From Flavobacteriales bacterium (GTDB lineage: Bacteria; Bacteroidota; Bacteroidia; Flavobacteriales; Flavobacteriaceae), in the NCBI GenBank assembly GCA_026993355.1, contig JALWTX010000008.1, forward strand, positions 1 to 64,000: a stretch of 64,000 nt of DNA. Reading direction: 5' to 3'. Of this stretch, positions 60,329 to 64,000 are shown one piece after another (the stretch's first letter is position 1; every line of letters starts with the position of its first letter). The translations under genes and the position numbers were made by a program. The notes beneath the pieces are model-generated. The model was not told where the DNA came from and did no database searches. It saw only the letters and a list, made by a program, of their open reading frames with translations.

Positions 60329-62620
60329 TTATTTAAAACTATAAGAAACACCCAAGTTGAACGAACGTTTCTCACCCGGGCGATATGATGTTCCCCATGC
60401 GGATTTGCTCGCACTGGTAGCATAAAACTTGTCGGTTAAATTCAAAACGTTTAACCAAACTTTAAATTGATTAAAGCGCTTGCCTAAACGCAAATTGAAT
60501 ACATCGTATCCTTCATATTTTTGGGTATTGGCTTCGTCCATATAATACGGATCAACGTGAAACCATTCCAAACCGGCATAAGCATCTTTTAAGAACGCCG
60601 GATGATATTTCAATTCGGAACTCATAATCAATTTGGGTGCACCGGGCATTTCGTTACCCGAATAATCGTGTCCTTTGGGTGTATAAACATCAAATTTGTG
60701 CGTGCTGACGGCACCATCCACTTTCAGTGAAAATTCTTTGGTGGCGAAATATTGCACCCCGAATTCAAAACCTTGATGCGTGGTTTGTGCGACATTTTGA
60801 TTGACCCGTGAACCGTCATCCAATTTGACCGAAATAATTTCGTTTTCGGCTTTTAAGACATAGTAAGACAAGTCCAAAATCAACTTTTTGTCAAACAAAC
60901 TAATCCATGAACCGCCTTCATAGTTGTCATAATAAACAGGCTCTAATACCGGCACTTTTACGCCCCGATACAGTTCGCCTACTTCGGGTGGACGGAAACC
61001 CTTGCTATAATTGGCATAAAAACTCAAATTGTTGTTTACTTGGTAAACTGCCCCGAATTTGGGGGTAAATGCATTGAAAAAATTATTGGAATCAGGGGCG
61101 CCCGAAAATGCTGCACTACCCAAATTATTTTTGTAATCATAGTTGATATTATCCAAGCGTGCCGATGCCAACAATTTTAAAGCCGGACTGACTTTGTATT
61201 CTGCATTGGCATATACCCCGATATTCAGCAAATTCACTTTATAATCGGTTTTTAACGAATCTGTTTCTTGATAAGAATCATAAATAGCATCATCGGTTTT
61301 ATGAATGCGTATATATTTGGCATAGTATGAATTGGGTGAATAATCTACGGAAACCCCTTTGGTGATACGCCATTTTTTCAATTTGTAAGTATCTTCCAAA
61401 ATAGTTCCTACACTGTAAAATTTATTCTCGTTAATTTCGCCATGAGCCAAATGCGGATCGCCTGTTCCCGTCCAAGGTTTGTAGTCGTCTTTGATACGAT
61501 AATGCGGATTTTGCCCCACCACGTTGTAACGGGCAAAAATACTGGCTTTGACTTGATGTTCGTCCGTTAAATTACTGATTAATTGCGTGTAATATCGTAG
61601 TGCTTTTACTTTTCTGTAAGTAAAGCGGTATTGCGACGAATAATCTTGTCCGTAAAAATACAAACTATCCAGTCCGCCGGTCATATCGGTTTTGTAGTCG
61701 ATATAATTGATAGCGGTTTTCAGATAAGTTTTGTCACTTAACTGGTTATTCATTTTGACGAAAGCCGATTTTTTATCATAATCCGAATGTTCGCGATAGC
61801 CGTTGCGTCTGCCGCTGTAATCAATACTTGCCAACACACCGGTTTTGTTAAAAATACCCGAAGCTGACGCCCCAATTTTACGATAACCCACGTTGTTGCC
61901 CATAGCATATACTTGATATTGCGGGGTAGCCGACGGTTCTTTGGTAATGAAATTGATAGCGCCACCGATAGCCCCACTACCGAAAATGGCAGAATAAGGA
62001 CCTCGGATAATTTCTATTTTCTTTAAAGCCGAATGATTGATTTCAATCAACGCATTGTGGTTGAAAACACCGGTTGTACGAATGGGAATCCCGTCTTCCA
62101 AATATAAGAACACGCTTTTGTAACTAATTGGTTGCCGAATGGACATAGAATGTTGTTCGTTGCCCAAATCGACCATCATTACGCCGGGAGTTTTGTTTAA
62201 GACTTCTTCTAAAGTAATGGGTTTGGTTTCTTCCAATTCTTTGGCGGAAATCTGTGTAATGGAAATCAGGACATCTTTACGGCGCTGACGTTCGCCGCCC
62301 GCCGTAATCACGACTTTATCCAATTGGTCGGGCTTGCTTGTCATTTTTACAATTTTTGGCACTTTATTTGCCGGAAATTGTTTGGTTTTATAGCCGGTGT
62401 AGTCAAATACAACTATACTGTTAACAGGTACATTTTTTAACAAATATTTACCTGTAATATCTGTGGTAGTTCCTTTATTAGTTCCGTTTATATAGACATT
62501 TACGCCCATTAAGGCTTCATTTGTTTGTGCATCGATTACTTTACCTTTCAAATCGATTTGCTGAGCCGTGATATTTAAGCTATAAATAATCAGACTTAAT
62601 ATGAGATATATTTGTTTCAT
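60329..62620 (-). CDS. TonB-dependent receptor with CarboxypepD-reg-like domain
   Basis: 763 residues. A signal peptide ends NITAQ. The beta-sandwich domain is DLKGKVIDAQTNEALMGVNVYI...YTGYKTKQF (about 21-90). The plug has VLISITQISAKELEETKPITLEEVLNKTPGV, EIIRGPYSAIFGSGAIGGAINFITK. The barrel has YANYSKGFRPPEVGELYRG, ending RSFNLGVSYSFK. The ligand cannot be read from sequence; siderophore or metal are options. It lies between a BNR lipoprotein and another receptor. Confidence 0.88.
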   Translation of the reverse strand: MKQIYLILSLIIYSLNITAQQIDLKGKVIDAQTNEALMGVNVYINGTNKGTTTDITGKYLLKNVPVNSIVVFDYTGYKTKQFPANKVPKIVKMTSKPDQLDKVVITAGGERQRRKDVLISITQISAKELEETKPITLEEVLNKTPGVMMVDLGNEQHSMSIRQPISYKSVFLYLEDGIPIRTTGVFNHNALIEINHSALKKIEIIRGPYSAIFGSGAIGGAINFITKEPSATPQYQVYAMGNNVGYRKIGASASGIFNKTGVLASIDYSGRRNGYREHSDYDKKSAFVKMNNQLSDKTYLKTAINYIDYKTDMTGGLDSLYFYGQDYSSQYRFTYRKVKALRYYTQLISNLTDEHQVKASIFARYNVVGQNPHYRIKDDYKPWTGTGDPHLAHGEINENKFYSVGTILEDTYKLKKWRITKGVSVDYSPNSYYAKYIRIHKTDDAIYDSYQETDSLKTDYKVNLLNIGVYANAEYKVSPALKLLASARLDNINYDYKNNLGSAAFSGAPDSNNFFNAFTPKFGAVYQVNNNLSFYANYSKGFRPPEVGELYRGVKVPVLEPVYYDNYEGGSWISLFDKKLILDLSYYVLKAENEIISVKLDDGSRVNQNVAQTTHQGFEFGVQYFATKEFSLKVDGAVSTHKFDVYTPKGHDYSGNEMPGAPKLIMSSELKYHPAFLKDAYAGLEWFHVDPYYMDEANTQKYEGYDVFNLRLGKRFNQFKVWLNVLNLTDKFYATSASKSAWGTSYRPGEKRSFNLGVSYSFK

Positions 62621-62642
62621 TTTTTATGACTTTAATATTTTT

Positions 62643-62720
62643 TTAATGATTTAAGTCAAAAAGGACCTGTTCAATTGTTCGATTTACAATTGAGAAGATT
62701 GAGAATAATACCGGAAGCAT
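62643..62720 (-). CDS. possible short leader ORF
   Basis: A 25-residue frame, MLPVLFSIFSIVNRTIEQVL followed by FDLNH, ends 22 bases before the TonB ATG. It is mostly hydrophobic at the N-terminal half. It could be a leader peptide, a remnant, or chance. No matching family is known to me. Confidence 0.2.
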   Translation of the reverse strand: MLPVLFSIFSIVNRTIEQVLFDLNH

Positions 62721-62768
62721 TAGAACATGAGAACTTTTCAAAACCTCCTTTTAACGGCGTCCGGTATT
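62707..62768. repeat. inverted repeat in the leader of the TonB receptor gene
   Basis: AATACCGGA at 62707-62715 and TCCGGTATT at 62760-62768 are perfect 9-base arms, 44 bases apart. The loop holds a minus-strand AAGGAGG (62750-62744), rare in this genome. Structured leader RNA or a protein-binding pair are both possible. Confidence 0.35.
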
Positions 62769-62796
62769 GTATTTAATTAACCAAAATCAAATTATG

Positions 62797-64000
62797 TTAA
62801 AATTTATATTTAAGATATAGACTAAAACTTCTTCCAGGTTCATAAATACGCTGTCCATTTAGACTACCGGCATTTACAAAACTGAAATTTAAATGGTTAT
62901 AATAGGTCTCATTGGTCAGATTTGTTATGGCTCCCCCAAGAGATAAGTCCTTAGTTGGTCGCCAACCGGCTCTAAAATCGTAACTTTGATGACCCGGTGT
63001 TGCTGTTTCTAAGAAACTTGGTGCATAATCTGTTTGCGTTGCGACAAATTCACCTCGTAAGTCTAACCAATATTTATTTGTTTCATACTTGACTTCAAGA
63101 TGACCATTGGGTGGAGCAATTTGCGCCAAAGGCTCTTTTAAAGTCAAATTGTAAGCTTTGGTAAAGTTTATATCAGCTTTGATCAGCCAAAAATCGTTTA
63201 TTTGATATTGGCCATAAGTGTCAAAACCATATTGATACGCTTCTACATTTTTAAATACTTTGGGTACAATTGTGTGTCCGTTTTGTGTGATAGCCAAGTC
63301 AGGCGCAATAACCGGTGTAATGTAATTTTGAAAATAAGAATAGAAAATATCGCCGCCGGCTTTAAAACTGTGCCATTTTTTTTGAATGGATAGTTCGATT
63401 TGATTATTGATTTCCGGTAGTAAGTCCGGATTTCCAATGTATTGATGGCCGTCATTGCCGACTTGGAACCGATAAATATAACGCTCAGTCATGGAAGGTG
63501 TACGTGTTCCACGTCCGAAGGCTATTTGCAATTGGTATACCGGTTTTTTATATTTTAAAGCAATATTTCCACCAAGTACTAACTGATCTTTTTGTTTAAT
63601 ATTACCATAGATAGCTGTAAAACCGGCAGCCGGATTTTGGGCTTTGGCAGTTACATAATCTGTTCTTAAACCGAAATTTAAGTAATAAAAATTATTTAAT
63701 TTTTTATGGGCTTCAGCAAATAAACCTAAATCATTGATAAAGGCATTTTGCCAAATTTTCATTTTTTTGATCATTGGCGGGTTCATGATCATTCCTGTAT
63801 TAGGATTTCTATTCATAATGACGGTTTTTGTACCATCTCTATGGACATAATCTTCATCAATGCCGGTATAAATTAGCCAGTCCTTTTTGGGGCTTAAAGC
63901 AACTTCAATTTTTCCACCTTTTGTATCGGAAGTTACGGGCGCACGGGCATCCATAGCCGGATAATTAGGCCGTGGATTTTCTAACAGATAACCATTGGTC
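62797..64000 (-). CDS. TonB-dependent receptor, Met-rich, C-terminal part (partial)
   Basis: The frame is open to the window edge; about 400 residues of barrel are visible. The segments FGRGTRTPSMTERYIYRFQVGNDGHQYIGNPDLLPEINNQIE and YEPGRSFSLYLKYKF at the end are typical TonB barrel features (position-only quotation of the first). A Met/Asn-rich loop MNRNPNTGMIMNPPMIKKMK and PAMDARAPVTSD lie upstream, resembling copper-type receptors (OprC/NosA). The plug domain is outside the window, so type is uncertain. Confidence 0.8.
   Translation of the reverse strand, partial: TNGYLLENPRPNYPAMDARAPVTSDTKGGKIEVALSPKKDWLIYTGIDEDYVHRDGTKTVIMNRNPNTGMIMNPPMIKKMKIWQNAFINDLGLFAEAHKKLNNFYYLNFGLRTDYVTAKAQNPAAGFTAIYGNIKQKDQLVLGGNIALKYKKPVYQLQIAFGRGTRTPSMTERYIYRFQVGNDGHQYIGNPDLLPEINNQIELSIQKKWHSFKAGGDIFYSYFQNYITPVIAPDLAITQNGHTIVPKVFKNVEAYQYGFDTYGQYQINDFWLIKADINFTKAYNLTLKEPLAQIAPPNGHLEVKYETNKYWLDLRGEFVATQTDYAPSFLETATPGHQSYDFRAGWRPTKDLSLGGAITNLTNETYYNHLNFSFVNAGSLNGQRIYEPGRSFSLYLKYKF

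Noticed and set aside
62744-62750. AAGGAGG as a working ribosome binding site
   Set aside because: It is 2 bases from an in-frame TTG and 23 bases from the nearest in-frame ATG, both unsuitable distances, and no other gene in the window uses such a signal.
1-64000. CRISPR array, prophage, insertion sequence or defence island
   Set aside because: No direct-repeat array, transposase, integrase, restriction or toxin genes were seen; every gene block is a recognisable core or envelope function.

Overview
The window looks like chromosomal DNA of a low-GC member of the Bacteroidota, most likely a flavobacterium-like lineage. This rests on Bacteroidota-restricted families (PorZ, PorG, PorP/SprF, GldA, DUF4295, DUF4834, DUF4294, a T9SS C-terminal sorting tail), several TonB receptors, no Shine-Dalgarno signals before genes, and many start-proximal promoters of the TTTG-N19/20-TAnnTTTG type. 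No phage, insertion sequence, CRISPR array or rRNA was seen. It is densely coded core genome; no gene-free stretch exceeds 240 bases.

Layout. 1-3.2 kb: a leftward operon of a LolA-like protein and two M16 peptidases whose active-site elements are divided between them. 3.4-6.7 kb: a lipoprotein, a phosphopantetheinyl transferase, a lipid acyltransferase and a barrel protein. 6.8-8.5 kb: rpmB-rpmG-DUF4295 and ftsY. 8.6-12.5 kb: PorP/SprF, DUF4834, recF, and a ferredoxin divergent from a LuxC-type acyl-CoA reductase. 12.6-16.5 kb: rprY, rprX, coaE, YbbR. 16.6-22.3 kb: LysE exporter, M3 peptidase, porZ-recO. 22.3-27 kb: heme-type TonB receptor, fbp-murF. 27-31.5 kb: HdeD plus an HPF-like protein, then a His-rich small protein, a metal-type TonB receptor and a lipocalin-like lipoprotein. 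31.6-42.5 kb: ppk1, membrane proteins, an FG-GAP T9SS cargo, gldA, nucleases, HIT, DUF58, GH3, DUF2797. 42.6-50.1 kb: fabD, tRNA-Leu, YigZ, M23 peptidase, and a four-gene rightward operon with a DnaQ-like exonuclease. 50.2-57.2 kb: citrate synthase and the envelope operon porG-uppS-bamA-ompH-ompH. 57.4-59 kb: TrmH, cytochrome b561, rplS. 59-64 kb: a BNR lipoprotein with a CxCC motif and two TonB receptors, the last cut by the window edge.

The common theme is the cell envelope: outer-membrane assembly (BamA, two OmpH/Skp proteins), type IX secretion (PorG, PorZ, a PorP-like protein, one tailed cargo, and GldA for gliding/secretion), lipid and peptidoglycan precursors (UppS, MurF, FabD, acyltransferase), and TonB-dependent uptake. 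Observations most worth checking are the interlocked divergent promoters, including a perfect 16-bp palindrome made of two -7 boxes; a canonical promoter so close to rprX that its mRNA is predicted to be leaderless; two putative metal-acquisition loci (28.2-31.5 kb and 59-64 kb); and a perfect 33-nt intercistronic palindrome.
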